Below the pieces are notes generated by a model. It was not told the DNA's origin. It was given only the letters and a program-made list of their open reading frames with translations, and searched no databases. Shown here piece after piece: positions 1-8,907 of a DNA stretch of 28,365 nucleotides. The stretch covers positions 1-28,365 of the forward strand of contig CALPIT020000005.1 of assembly GCA_943323705.2 (NCBI GenBank), read 5' to 3'. Origin of the DNA: Streptomyces griseus (lineage in GTDB: Bacteria; Bacteroidota; Bacteroidia; Chitinophagales; Chitinophagaceae). A program made the position numbers and the translations under genes. Position 1 is the first letter of the stretch. Each line of letters begins with the position of its first letter.

Positions 1-695
1 GTATTTACGATAAGTTTGGATACCACGTTATTTTGTCTGTTATTCATTTCAGTGAATAATAACTTACTGTTTTCCTTTGTTGTATCCGTTTTAAATGGGG
101 TTTGGGTATTGGGTAAAGAATCTTTTTTAATTGTAGATGTATCTACGATTTTTGTATTTGTGGAATCCTTTTTTTTCTTTTTTGCCTCAGTACTTTTTTC
201 TTTCAGATTTTTATTTTCAGGAACAGTTAGTTGATTTTGAAAACATACAGGTAGATTTCCGGCAAGTTTTTGTGGGGTATTAGAAATTTTTCTAATCCAG
301 AAATTTTCACCACTTTCCATTCCAAAAAAATCGAGCGGCGAGGCTGAAGTCGTAATGTTGGCCATCATGATTTTCGAATCCACATTGGATGTTTTCCATA
401 TTTTTATGGTCATCAATACATGTTCTCCGCTATTTTCAATAAACTGAATACCTTTCAAATACCAAATTTCTAGTGTATTGTCATATTGTCCGCTGCAATA
501 CGTTTTGCAATAGTTCTTTTTATTATCTACCACCACATCGAAAGTTTGACCACACAATTGGTTTCCTTGTTGTATGACAGATAGTTTAAAGTACTCGTCT
601 GACATCAGCCCTTCCCAAGTTCCAGTAATATTTTGAGAAAAAGATAGCTGAGCACAAAAAATAAAAACAAACAATATTGTCAATTGCTTAAACAT
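1..695 (-). CDS. Secreted Bacteroidota protein, 5' part only (runs off the left edge)
   Basis: The reading frame opens with ATG at 695-693 and stays open for 231 codons to the window edge, so the C-terminus is missing. It begins with a signal peptide (MFKQLTILFVFIF..., ending near SFSQ, residues 1-21), so the product should be exported. The mature part starts NITGTWEG, the opening of a small beta-rich domain of about 140 residues containing several Cys. From about residue 155 it becomes a Lys/Thr/Ser/Asn-rich linker. The layout and opening motif match the complete gene at 21946-23010 (QNFVGQWKGEF), and the last visible residues (NNVVSKLIVN) line up with the segment just before that protein's C-terminal domain. 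It is probably a paralogue whose missing part is that domain. Function is unknown. It is divergent from the nuclease gene at 872. Confidence 0.8.
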   Translation of the reverse strand, partial: MFKQLTILFVFIFCAQLSFSQNITGTWEGLMSDEYFKLSVIQQGNQLCGQTFDVVVDNKKNYCKTYCSGQYDNTLEIWYLKGIQFIENSGEHVLMTIKIWKTSNVDSKIMMANITTSASPLDFFGMESGENFWIRKISNTPQKLAGNLPVCFQNQLTVPENKNLKEKSTEAKKKKKDSTNTKIVDTSTIKKDSLPNTQTPFKTDTTKENSKLLFTEMNNRQNNVVSKLIVN

Positions 696-812
696 AGGTT
701 TTAAAATTACACTAAAACTTCGGCGATTGAAATTTACTCCCTGAAATAATTTTCAACTTAAATGAATACATGTAAAATGGTACTAATTTAAAGTGTTTTC
801 AAAAGAAAAGTG

Positions 813-820
813 TAGTTTTG
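813..820 (+). promoter_or_regulatory. Candidate -7 box (TAGTTTTG) of the nuclease gene
   Basis: TAGTTTTG fits the Bacteroidota primary sigma -7 consensus TAnnTTTG and would start transcription about 45 bases before the ATG at 872. I see no convincing -33 TTG at the usual distance, so this rests on the -7 box and its position only. Confidence 0.4.
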
Positions 821-871
821 AACCGCGTTATTGCAGAGCATCGAAATCGATGTGATAAAAACAAATAAATC

Positions 872-1765
872 ATGATCAGAAAAAACGGCTTTTTAATACT
901 TTTTGCTTCTATTGCAATATTTTCAGCGTGTACAAAAGATCCTATTTTGGTTGAGACTACCGATCCAGTTGGGGCACCGGTTATTGTTCCGCCAGTAGCA
1001 CCTCCAACAAGTGCAACAGATAGTACATTGGTGATGGGAAACCCTAGCAATGCAACAACAAACGTAGCTGATTTCTCAAATTTTCTTTTAAAAGAAGGCT
1101 ATTATTCAGTTTCATATAACCGCGATAGAGGCATTCCTAATTGGGTGAGCTGGCATGTAGCTACAACAGATTATGGTTCAGTACCTCGTCAAGATAATTT
1201 CAGAGCCAATACTGCTTTACCTGCCGATTGGTATAAAGTTGATAATCTAAGTTACAGTTCTTCAGGTTTTGACAGAGGTCATATGTGTCCATCAGCAGAC
1301 AGAACAACATCAATTGCAGCCAATTCTTCTACGTTTTTAATGACAAATATTATTCCTCAGGCTCCAAGAAACAACCAAATTACTTGGGCTGGACTAGAAG
1401 ATTATTGCAGAACTTTGGTTCAAGCAGGAAACGAATTATATATCATTTCTGGTGCTTATGGTGAAGGTGGCGCTACAACAACTGGAGGATTAGCAGCTTC
1501 GATAGACAATGGTAGAGTAGTAGTTCCTGCAAATGTTTGGAAAGTAGTTGTTGTGTTGTCTAATGGTCCAAATGATTTGAGCAGAGTCAATTCCAGTACC
1601 AGAGTTATTAGTGTAGTGATGCCCAATAACGACAACCTAAATAGCGATTGGAGAACGTACAGAACATCTGTAGACTTTATTGAACAAGAAACCGGCTATG
1701 ATATTTTATCGAAGGTTTCTACATCATTACAAAATACAATTGAAACCAGAATTGATAATTTATAA
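872..1765 (+). CDS. DNA/RNA non-specific endonuclease, predicted lipoprotein
   Basis: 297 residues. A signal sequence ends in a lipobox-like FSAC, so Cys20 is the likely lipidation site. After it comes a Pro/Thr/Ala-rich spacer to about residue 65. The catalytic domain follows: DRGHMCPS at 134-141 is the DRGH signature of the Serratia-type (NUC1) beta-beta-alpha-metal nucleases, with His137 as the general base. Asn168 and Glu176 in the NNQITWAGLED stretch sit 8 residues apart, as the metal-site Asn and the Glu do in Serratia nuclease. The family cleaves single- and double-stranded DNA and RNA using Mg2+. The lipid anchor suggests action at the envelope or outside the cell, perhaps for nucleotide scavenging; that role is inference. 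Cys20 is followed by TKD, an acidic patch that could favour surface display, but this is weak. The next gene begins 35 bases downstream on the same strand. Confidence 0.9.
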   Translation: MIRKNGFLILFASIAIFSACTKDPILVETTDPVGAPVIVPPVAPPTSATDSTLVMGNPSNATTNVADFSNFLLKEGYYSVSYNRDRGIPNWVSWHVATTDYGSVPRQDNFRANTALPADWYKVDNLSYSSSGFDRGHMCPSADRTTSIAANSSTFLMTNIIPQAPRNNQITWAGLEDYCRTLVQAGNELYIISGAYGEGGATTTGGLAASIDNGRVVVPANVWKVVVVLSNGPNDLSRVNSSTRVISVVMPNNDNLNSDWRTYRTSVDFIEQETGYDILSKVSTSLQNTIETRIDNL

Positions 1766-1800
1766 TCATTACGGAAGTTTAATAATTAAAAACGATTAAG

Positions 1801-2220
1801 ATGAAAATTAAATTTTTGCTTTTAAGTCTTGGTTTATTCTTTTTTTCTGCTCTAATGGCACAGAAAAAAACTACCGTTTCAAAATCAAGCAAAACGACTA
1901 CACCAACTGTTGAAAAAAACACTAATGACCCGCTTTACCAGCAGTCTGAAAATCAAATCAGTGTTCAACAAACATCTGTAAAAACGGCTCCATCAAAAGT
2001 TGAAACTGTTGAGGACAAATACCAGATGATTATCGATCAAAATCTCACAATAATCAAAGAGATAGACAAGAAATTGGAAGAAAAAAGAATGGCATATAGC
2101 AAAGATGAAAAGCAGAAAAACAACACCTCAATTTCATCAGAATTGACCAATGCCAGATTTCAAATGATTGCTGAAATCATTGGTGCTGATGCGGCTAATT
2201 ACTACATTAAAAAACATTGA
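1801..2220 (+). CDS. Small exported protein of unknown function
   Basis: 139 residues. The first 21 residues form a clear signal peptide (MKIKFLLLSLG..., cut after ALMAQ). A low-complexity Lys/Ser/Thr segment follows to about residue 65. Residues 68-105 are charged and helix-forming with heptad-like spacing (YQMIIDQNLTIIKEIDKKLEEK), suggesting a short coiled coil. The tail is another likely helix. I recognise no family. The gene lies 35 bases after the nuclease gene and is closed by a terminator at 2241, so the two probably share a transcript. A link in function is not shown by the sequence. Confidence 0.7.
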   Translation: MKIKFLLLSLGLFFFSALMAQKKTTVSKSSKTTTPTVEKNTNDPLYQQSENQISVQQTSVKTAPSKVETVEDKYQMIIDQNLTIIKEIDKKLEEKRMAYSKDEKQKNNTSISSELTNARFQMIAEIIGADAANYYIKKH

Positions 2221-2240
2221 TTTTTCAGATAAAAATAATA

Positions 2241-2268
2241 AAGGCTTCCAGTTGGGAGCCTTTTTTAT
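2241..2268 (+). terminator. Rho-independent terminator after the 1801-2220 gene
   Basis: AAGGCTTCC, a short AGTT loop, then GGGAGCCTT make a 9-bp stem with one G-U pair, followed by a T run. It starts 20 bases after the stop codon at 2220. Confidence 0.85.
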
Positions 2269-2509
2269 TTACAATAATTTTCAATAAAATCCGTTAATAC
2301 CTCTGTCTAAAATATCAAAATTATAAAGCTAGCCCTAAAAGGGTAACAAACAATGCTATGTCCCCAAATTGATTCGTAAAAACACGAAGTGTTCTTACTC
2401 ATTTTCAATTATTTTCCCTCTTTTTTAAAACTTGTAAAATAAAATATAAAATACGGCGTTATAGATATATCCTATAACCGACCTACTCATGGTCGCATCC
2501 TATACGCCG

Positions 2510-5500
2510 ATGAAAAAACTTATACCCATCTTACTACTTTTGTTTGGATATGGTGTATCCGGGCAAAATACAAATACACGACGCATTTTGCCTGTTGCAG
2601 TTGAGGGAAATAAACTTTCAATTAGCTGGGATGAAACAGAATCGCCAATTAACGGATTTTCCAGAGTTTTAAAAAACAATAAGTTCAGCTTCATCAATAA
2701 CAAGGGGATAGCTATTTCTCCGGTAATTTTCGATGGGGCAAGAAACTTCACTAATCATTTAGCGGCAGTAGCCATCAATGAAAAATGGGGATTTATCAAT
2801 GAAAATGGAGTTCAAGTAATACCATGTGCTTATGACATGGTTTTTGATTTTACAGGTTCAAATACCATTGCCTATCAAAATAAAAAATGGCTGCTGATCA
2901 ATAAATCAGGAGTTACACTTAAAATAATCGATGCTGATGTATGCTATGGGATAAAAAATGGAATCATCGCAATTGAAAAAAATAATAGAAAAGCACATCT
3001 GGAAACAGATGGTCGTTTGGTTTATGATGAAACAATTTCCACAAATGTCAATCTTCAACAAAGAACAAATACAACAATTATTAATAATGCGAATACCAAT
3101 TGCCCAAACAATCTGAATTTTGAATTTGGTAATTTTACCAATTGGAGATGTTATACTGGTTCTGTAGATTCAGTAGGTAACACAAATGTGATTACGGTTG
3201 CGCAAGTTGCTGGTCCTGTTGCTAATAGACACAGAATAATTACTAGAGCTTTTCCTTCGGCAGTTGATTTTTTTGGTTTGTTTCCCACTAATCCACCAGA
3301 TGGAAGCAATTTTGCAGTTAGACTAGGCAATACCAATATAGGTGCGCAAGCAGAAAGAATTTCTTACACAATTAGAGTACCACAAAACGACAGTAATTTT
3401 TCTATTAAATACAATTACGCCGTGGTGTTTCAGGATCCAGGCCATACGACATGGTCTCAACCAAGATTTACAGCACGATTGTTCGATTCTGCTGCAAATG
3501 CTTATGTGAATTGTGCCTCTTTTGAATATATCTCTACTTCAAATCTTCCAGGATTTGCGAGATCTACGGTTGATACTTCAGTGATTTATAAACCTTGGTC
3601 TTCCGTATTTATTAGTCTTAGAGCTTATGCAGGAAAGACAATGTATCTTGAATTTACAACAGCTGATTGTGTTAGAAGAGGTCACTGGGGATATGCTTAT
3701 GTAGATGTTGAAAATACTTGTGGTCAATCAATTGGTGTTCAATACGATTGTAATTATCCCAACACCACTACATTAGACGCCCCTCCAGGATTTCAAAATT
3801 ACAATTGGTGGAATCAAAATTACACTACAATTCTTGCAACCGGACAACATGCAGTTTTGAATCCAGGCCCTGCTGTAAATACTACCTTATGGCTTGAAAT
3901 GATTCCATTTAATACATTTGGCTGTAGAGATACTTTGCCTGTAAATATTTCAGGTGGCTTTACACCTTCATTTACCAGTTCAGAAACAAACACCTCTTGT
4001 GCTCCTCACACATTCAATTTTTACAACAACAACTTGCCTTCTGTTTCAGCAACCTGGAATTTTGGTGATGGAACAACAGCAACTGGAGATTCAGTAAGTC
4101 ATACTTATAATACACCAGGAACTTTTATTGTAACGATGAGCGTGTCATTACCGAGTGGTTGTTCAGGTTCTGTTAGTGATACCATTGTTATTACTCAACC
4201 TACCGCAGCGATAAACTATACTGGTGGGAGTTTTTGTAATAATCAAAACGTACAATTTAATGTTAGCGCTTCGGGTGCCACATCATACACGTGGGATTTT
4301 GGAGATGGAACAATATTAACTACTACCAATTCAACCATCAATCATAATTATGTAAATGCAGGCAGTTATTTACCTGTGTTAACTGTAAATTATACAGGTG
4401 GTTGTCAAATCAGATTGATTGGGCCAGACAGTATCCATATTGAAAATATTGTTGTTGATTTCAGTTACAACATTAGTAGGGATTGTCTTTCCTCAAGTGT
4501 AAATTTTGTAGCTAATTCTCAATCTCAGTTTGGCATTACTGGATATGCATGGAATTTTGGAGATGGCACTACCGGAAATGGTGAAACTATAAGTCATGTT
4601 TATACAAGAAGTGGTACTTATACTGTTAAACTTATCGTTACAGGGGCAACAGGATGTAAAGATTCTATAGTTTATCCTGTAAGAATATTTATATTAATTC
4701 CACCTGTTACAAGAATAATTGCCCCAGCATCTGTTTGCCAAGGCAACCCGGTAACATTCTTTAGTAATGTGAATACACAAGACAGTATTGTGAGTATCAA
4801 TTGGTTTACAGACAACGGGAACACTGCTACTGGCGACAGTGCTACTTTTTCTTTTAATCAAAATGGGACATATAATGTCACTATGATAACAACTAGCATT
4901 TATGGTTGTATGGATACTGCAGTTAAACAAATTATTGTAAAACCATTGCCTGTATTGAATTTGCCTGCAGACCAATCACTTTGTAATGGCGTGAGATCTA
5001 TTGCTGTAATCTTCAATAGTTCAGTTAATGGCAGCGTATATTCTTGGACAAACAATGATCCTTCTATTGGATTGGCTTCTAGTGGAAATGGCAACTTGCC
5101 ATCATTCATTGCAATCAATACAAGTAACATATCGGTTTACGCAAATATCACAGTAACAGCTACAGCTCAAGGATGTTCATTGGAAGCGCCAGCATTTACA
5201 TTTGTTGTGCATCCAACTCCTGAAGCAATTCAGCCGAGCAATCAAGAAGTTTGTAATCGTGGTACTACAGATCCAGTTATTTTCAGCAGTTTTACGAGTG
5301 CAATTGCCTCTGCAACTTATACCTGGACAAACAGCCAACCTTCTATTGGATTGTCGTCTAGTGGAGCTGGAAATATTATGCCATTCATGGCCATTAATAA
5401 TACATCAACACCTGTAACGGCTAGTATTTCAATAACACCAACAGCAAATGGATGTATCGGATTGCCTGCAAATTTCACCATAACTGTAAATCCAACTCCA

Positions 5501-7840
5501 GATGTAGTTCCTCCAACAAATCAAGCAGTTTGTAATGGTACCCTTTCTCAAGAAATAATTTTCACGGGGTTAAGTGGGGCGGATTCATACACTTGGACAA
5601 ACAATCAACCTTTGATAGGCTTGGCATCTAGCGGAACTGGCGATATCAGACCATTCACCGCATTTAACACAACTAATGCTCCTGTAACTGCGAGCATATC
5701 TGTATATCCAACTTTACACGGCTGTAGCGGAAATATTCAATATTTCAACATCACAGTAAATCCAACACCGGGTGTAAATTCGATACCTAATCAAAATGTA
5801 TGTAATGGAACGGCCATAAGCTCAGTAAATTTTGATGGTTCAGTTGCAGGTGCAATTTATAACTGGAGTAATTCTGATGCTTCTATTGGATTGACATCAA
5901 CAGGATCAGGAGATATACTTTCTTTTAACCCAATCAACAATGGCTATACACCGGTTACTGCAAATATTATAGTTACGCCTTCAATTGGTGGTTGTAATGG
6001 ATTGCCACAAAATTTTTCAATAACAGTTAATCCTCTGCCTGATGTGATTCAGCCTTTTAACCAATTTGTATGCAACGGCCAACAAACTCCATTAATCAAC
6101 TTTATCGGAATGGTACCAGGAACAAACTTCACTTGGGTAAATAATAATACTTCAATAGGTTTGGCAGGAACTGGGAATACGGATATCCAACCTTTTATTG
6201 CAGTGAATAACACTAATTCGAGTATTTCTGCAACAATTACTGTTACAGCATCTGCTTATGGCTGTCCGGGTAATTCAAAATCATTTGAAATCAGTATCGA
6301 CCCAACTCCGGATATGGCTCAACCCACAAATGTTGTTGCGTGCAATGGAGAAATAATAAATACAGTGAATTTCGTTGGAACAGTTGCTGGAACAACTTTC
6401 AGCTGGATCAATACATCAAGTGAAATTGGAATCCCAGCTAATGGCACAGGAAACATTCCTTCATTTATTGCTACTAACAGTCAAAGTTACCCGATAACGG
6501 CTACCATCACTGTTTTGGGATTGGCCAACAGTTGCAATAGTGTTGAAAAAACTTTTACCATTACAGTAAATCCATCTGTATCTATCGACAGCATTCCTGA
6601 TCAAATGGTTTGTAATGGAAAATCAACTGATGCTATTATTATCACGGCGCCTGTTATAGGTACTGATATAACTTGGACAAATGATAATCCTACAATAGGA
6701 TTACCGTCTACAGGAAGAGGGGACATTCCTTCATTTATCGCAGTAAACAATACGAATCAGATGTCTTTGGCGGTGATTAACGTGTATGGAGCTAGTCCGG
6801 ATAATTGCCAGACTGCTATTAAAACATTTAAAATCATCGTAAATCCAACGCCTCAAATTGCAGCAGGAAATGACGTGAGTGTTTGTCGTGGCAGCCAGGC
6901 TAATTTAACTGTAAACGGAGCAGTTCAATATCAATGGACACCTGCGACTGGATTAAATTGCAGCAATTGTTCAAATCCTGTAACCAATGTAGTAAATGAT
7001 ATTACTTATGTAGTAGAAGGAACGAACAATGCCGGATGTAAAAGCTATGATACCGTATTAGTAGCTGTTATACAGCCATTCAACATGCTTGTATCTCCAA
7101 ACGACAGCATGTGTATAGGAAAATCTGTAAAACTAAAAGCGATGAATGCAGATACCTATATTTGGAGCCCTTCAACAGGTTTAAACAATCCAAACATTGC
7201 TGAACCAACGGCAACACCAACATCAAGTATCAGGTATCAAGTCATTGGATACGATTCACATCAATGTTTTTCTGACACAGGATATGTAAATATAACTGTA
7301 GGACAGTCGCCAAATGTAAATGCGGGCGCAGATATTGAAGCAGCTGCAGGCAGTACAGTGGTTTTACATGCTGCAGCACAAAACGGCCCGATAATAAGTA
7401 TTTTATGGTCTCCGGCTACTAATTTAAGTTGCGATGATTGTTCAACACCAACACTTGTTGTAGGAGGGAATGCTTCTTACGTTGTTACGGTAGAAAACAA
7501 ATTCGGTTGTAAAGCCTCTGATACCGTAAACATTGTTAGTTTCTGTAAAAACGCACAAGTTTTTATCCCTAATGCGTTTACCCCAGATGGTGATGGTGCC
7601 AATGATATCCTCATGGTTAGAGGCACAGGCATCACTGTAAAATCATTAAGAATATTTAACAGATGGGGAAATCTGGTTTTTGAAAAACAATCATTCCCTG
7701 CCAATGAACCTAAATACGGATGGGATGGTAAAGTGAAGGGCATATTGGCTACACCAGATGTATTTGTTTATATAGCTGAAATACTTTGTGATAATGGAAC
7801 ACCCTATTTTTATAAAGGCAATGTTTCCTTGTTACAATAA
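2510..7840 (+). CDS. Giant T9SS type B surface protein with WG repeats, PKD domains and a 90-residue repeat array
   Basis: 1776 residues from the ATG at 2510. An in-frame ATG at 2489 would put seven residues before the signal peptide (MKKLIPILLLLFGYGVSGQ), so the later start is preferred. In order: WG-type repeats at about 45-170 (KWGFINENG, KWLLINKSG); a beta-sandwich-like region at about 197-403, opening NCPNNLNFEFGNFTNW; three PKD domains with FGDG at 518, 597 and 683, and a degenerate fourth near 767; seven PKD-like repeats with a CNG/CNR hallmark at Cys825-1368; about three shorter YxWxPxxGL-type repeats at 1455-1680; and a gliding-motility/CHU_C C-terminal domain from about 1680 (FIPNAFTPDGDGAND, FNRWGNLVFE). 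That last domain is the type B sorting signal for type IX secretion, so the protein should cross the outer membrane and act at the cell surface. Adhesion or gliding is plausible but not shown. The PorP/SprF-like gene follows 26 bases later, the usual pairing. Confidence 0.93.
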   Translation: MKKLIPILLLLFGYGVSGQNTNTRRILPVAVEGNKLSISWDETESPINGFSRVLKNNKFSFINNKGIAISPVIFDGARNFTNHLAAVAINEKWGFINENGVQVIPCAYDMVFDFTGSNTIAYQNKKWLLINKSGVTLKIIDADVCYGIKNGIIAIEKNNRKAHLETDGRLVYDETISTNVNLQQRTNTTIINNANTNCPNNLNFEFGNFTNWRCYTGSVDSVGNTNVITVAQVAGPVANRHRIITRAFPSAVDFFGLFPTNPPDGSNFAVRLGNTNIGAQAERISYTIRVPQNDSNFSIKYNYAVVFQDPGHTTWSQPRFTARLFDSAANAYVNCASFEYISTSNLPGFARSTVDTSVIYKPWSSVFISLRAYAGKTMYLEFTTADCVRRGHWGYAYVDVENTCGQSIGVQYDCNYPNTTTLDAPPGFQNYNWWNQNYTTILATGQHAVLNPGPAVNTTLWLEMIPFNTFGCRDTLPVNISGGFTPSFTSSETNTSCAPHTFNFYNNNLPSVSATWNFGDGTTATGDSVSHTYNTPGTFIVTMSVSLPSGCSGSVSDTIVITQPTAAINYTGGSFCNNQNVQFNVSASGATSYTWDFGDGTILTTTNSTINHNYVNAGSYLPVLTVNYTGGCQIRLIGPDSIHIENIVVDFSYNISRDCLSSSVNFVANSQSQFGITGYAWNFGDGTTGNGETISHVYTRSGTYTVKLIVTGATGCKDSIVYPVRIFILIPPVTRIIAPASVCQGNPVTFFSNVNTQDSIVSINWFTDNGNTATGDSATFSFNQNGTYNVTMITTSIYGCMDTAVKQIIVKPLPVLNLPADQSLCNGVRSIAVIFNSSVNGSVYSWTNNDPSIGLASSGNGNLPSFIAINTSNISVYANITVTATAQGCSLEAPAFTFVVHPTPEAIQPSNQEVCNRGTTDPVIFSSFTSAIASATYTWTNSQPSIGLSSSGAGNIMPFMAINNTSTPVTASISITPTANGCIGLPANFTITVNPTPDVVPPTNQAVCNGTLSQEIIFTGLSGADSYTWTNNQPLIGLASSGTGDIRPFTAFNTTNAPVTASISVYPTLHGCSGNIQYFNITVNPTPGVNSIPNQNVCNGTAISSVNFDGSVAGAIYNWSNSDASIGLTSTGSGDILSFNPINNGYTPVTANIIVTPSIGGCNGLPQNFSITVNPLPDVIQPFNQFVCNGQQTPLINFIGMVPGTNFTWVNNNTSIGLAGTGNTDIQPFIAVNNTNSSISATITVTASAYGCPGNSKSFEISIDPTPDMAQPTNVVACNGEIINTVNFVGTVAGTTFSWINTSSEIGIPANGTGNIPSFIATNSQSYPITATITVLGLANSCNSVEKTFTITVNPSVSIDSIPDQMVCNGKSTDAIIITAPVIGTDITWTNDNPTIGLPSTGRGDIPSFIAVNNTNQMSLAVINVYGASPDNCQTAIKTFKIIVNPTPQIAAGNDVSVCRGSQANLTVNGAVQYQWTPATGLNCSNCSNPVTNVVNDITYVVEGTNNAGCKSYDTVLVAVIQPFNMLVSPNDSMCIGKSVKLKAMNADTYIWSPSTGLNNPNIAEPTATPTSSIRYQVIGYDSHQCFSDTGYVNITVGQSPNVNAGADIEAAAGSTVVLHAAAQNGPIISILWSPATNLSCDDCSTPTLVVGGNASYVVTVENKFGCKASDTVNIVSFCKNAQVFIPNAFTPDGDGANDILMVRGTGITVKSLRIFNRWGNLVFEKQSFPANEPKYGWDGKVKGILATPDVFVYIAEILCDNGTPYFYKGNVSLLQ
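4946..6847 (+). repeat. Seven tandem 270-bp (90-codon) coding repeats in the adhesin gene
   Basis: The Cys codon of the CNG/CNR hallmark occurs at 4982, 5252, 5531, 5801, 6071, 6341 and 6611: spacings of 270, 279, 270, 270, 270 and 270 bases. Each unit carries a WTN..P.IGL..SG.G.I..F...N core and ends in a ...ITVNPTP-like stretch. The DNA has diverged between units while the length has stayed fixed, so this looks like an old domain duplication rather than a recent slippage array. Confidence 0.9.
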
Positions 7841-7866
7841 TCCTTAATCCGAATAATTAATACACT

Positions 7867-8907
7867 ATGAAACCTAAATTTTATACCACATTTATCATCA
7901 CCTTGCTAATGAGCATTAGCATGTTGAATGCAATAAGCCAGGATATTAATTTTTCACAGTTTTATGATTTGCCTGTATTAAGAAATCCGGCTATTGCGGG
8001 ATTATTTAATGGCGATATCAGAATCACTTCAGGCTTCAGAAATCAGTGGCAGAGTATAACCGTTCCTTACAGAACCATTGCGCTTGGCGGAGAATTTAAA
8101 AAAGTGGTATCACATAATACAGGTGATTTTGTAACATTCGGTTTTCAAATGACTAGTGATGTTGCAGGGGATTCTAAATTGAGCAGGACACAGGCATTTC
8201 CATTTTTGAATTATCATAAATCTTTGAGCGCCGACAAAAACACTTTTTTATCAGCCGCATTTATGTACGGGCCTGTTATGCAACGTTTCGATCCTACCAA
8301 ATTAAAATTTGATGATCAATATATGGGAGGCACTTTCAGCGCTAGCAATCCTACTCACCAAACCTTTACAAATACAAGTTTGACATACTGGGATCCTGCA
8401 GTTGGATTGAGTTTCAGCAGTGAAACAGGTGACAATACAAATTTTTACATTGCTGCTGGTTTGTTTCATTTCACCAAACCTAAAGTTTCATTTCAACCGC
8501 AAAATGATTACAAACTAAACCCTAAATATGTAGTGAATGCGGGATTGACCATGATGACCAATGAAGTAAACAGAATGACTTTCTATGTTGATTTGTTTAA
8601 ACAAGGAGGAGCTGCTCAAGGACAAGGTGGCGTAATGATGATGCACGATTTGGTACAAACTGATGATAACAAAAATATAAGCATTTCCGGTGGTATGTTT
8701 TACAGACATAATGATGCATTGATTCCTGTTATCAAACTTGATTACAATAAAATGAGTATGGGAGCAACTTACGACATCAATATCAGCAAACTTGTTCCTG
8801 CTTCACAATATAGAGGTGGATTGGAATTGACCATGTCTTACAAAGCATTTTCACCTAACCATGTTAGTGATGAGGCCTACAAAACAAGATGTCCTAGATT
8901 CTTTTAA
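7867..8907 (+). CDS. PorP/SprF family type IX secretion membrane protein
   Basis: 346 residues. It begins with a signal peptide (MKPKFYTTFIITLLMS..., cut near NAISQ) followed by the family opening DINFSQFYDLPVLRNPAIAG and GDIRITSGFRNQWQSI. The rest alternates short beta strands and turns, as in an outer-membrane beta-barrel. PorP/SprF-like proteins are encoded beside large type B T9SS substrates and are thought to help attach or display them on the surface. The gene lies 26 bases after the adhesin gene on the same strand, which fits a substrate/partner operon. Its TAA stop (8905-8907) directly abuts the stop codon of the convergent SDR gene, so no intergenic terminator separates the two. Confidence 0.92.
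   Translation: MKPKFYTTFIITLLMSISMLNAISQDINFSQFYDLPVLRNPAIAGLFNGDIRITSGFRNQWQSITVPYRTIALGGEFKKVVSHNTGDFVTFGFQMTSDVAGDSKLSRTQAFPFLNYHKSLSADKNTFLSAAFMYGPVMQRFDPTKLKFDDQYMGGTFSASNPTHQTFTNTSLTYWDPAVGLSFSSETGDNTNFYIAAGLFHFTKPKVSFQPQNDYKLNPKYVVNAGLTMMTNEVNRMTFYVDLFKQGGAAQGQGGVMMMHDLVQTDDNKNISISGGMFYRHNDALIPVIKLDYNKMSMGATYDINISKLVPASQYRGGLELTMSYKAFSPNHVSDEAYKTRCPRFF

Noticed and set aside
16..234. Plus-strand reading frame of 72 codons at the left edge
   Set aside because: It lies antisense to the partial secreted-protein gene, whose frame has a signal peptide and a paralogue. The plus-strand translation is Phe/Val/Ser-rich, as expected opposite a Lys/Thr/Asn-rich linker.
872..1765. Nuclease gene as a toxin or part of a defence system
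   Set aside because: It is a lipoprotein without toxin-delivery domains, the neighbouring small protein has a signal peptide rather than immunity-protein features, and no defence genes lie nearby.
2376..2398. Hairpin GTAAAAACAC / GTGTTCTTAC as a terminator
   Set aside because: It has an A-C mismatch, lacks a T run and lies more than 100 bases after the good terminator at 2241.
2489..2509. Earlier ATG for the giant adhesin gene
   Set aside because: It would place MVASYTP before a complete signal peptide that starts with MKK at 2510. The later ATG fits the export signal.
4946..6847. Regular 270-bp periodicity as a CRISPR or satellite
   Set aside because: It is continuous coding sequence with diverged DNA and conserved protein motifs, and the units have no identical repeats or spacers.
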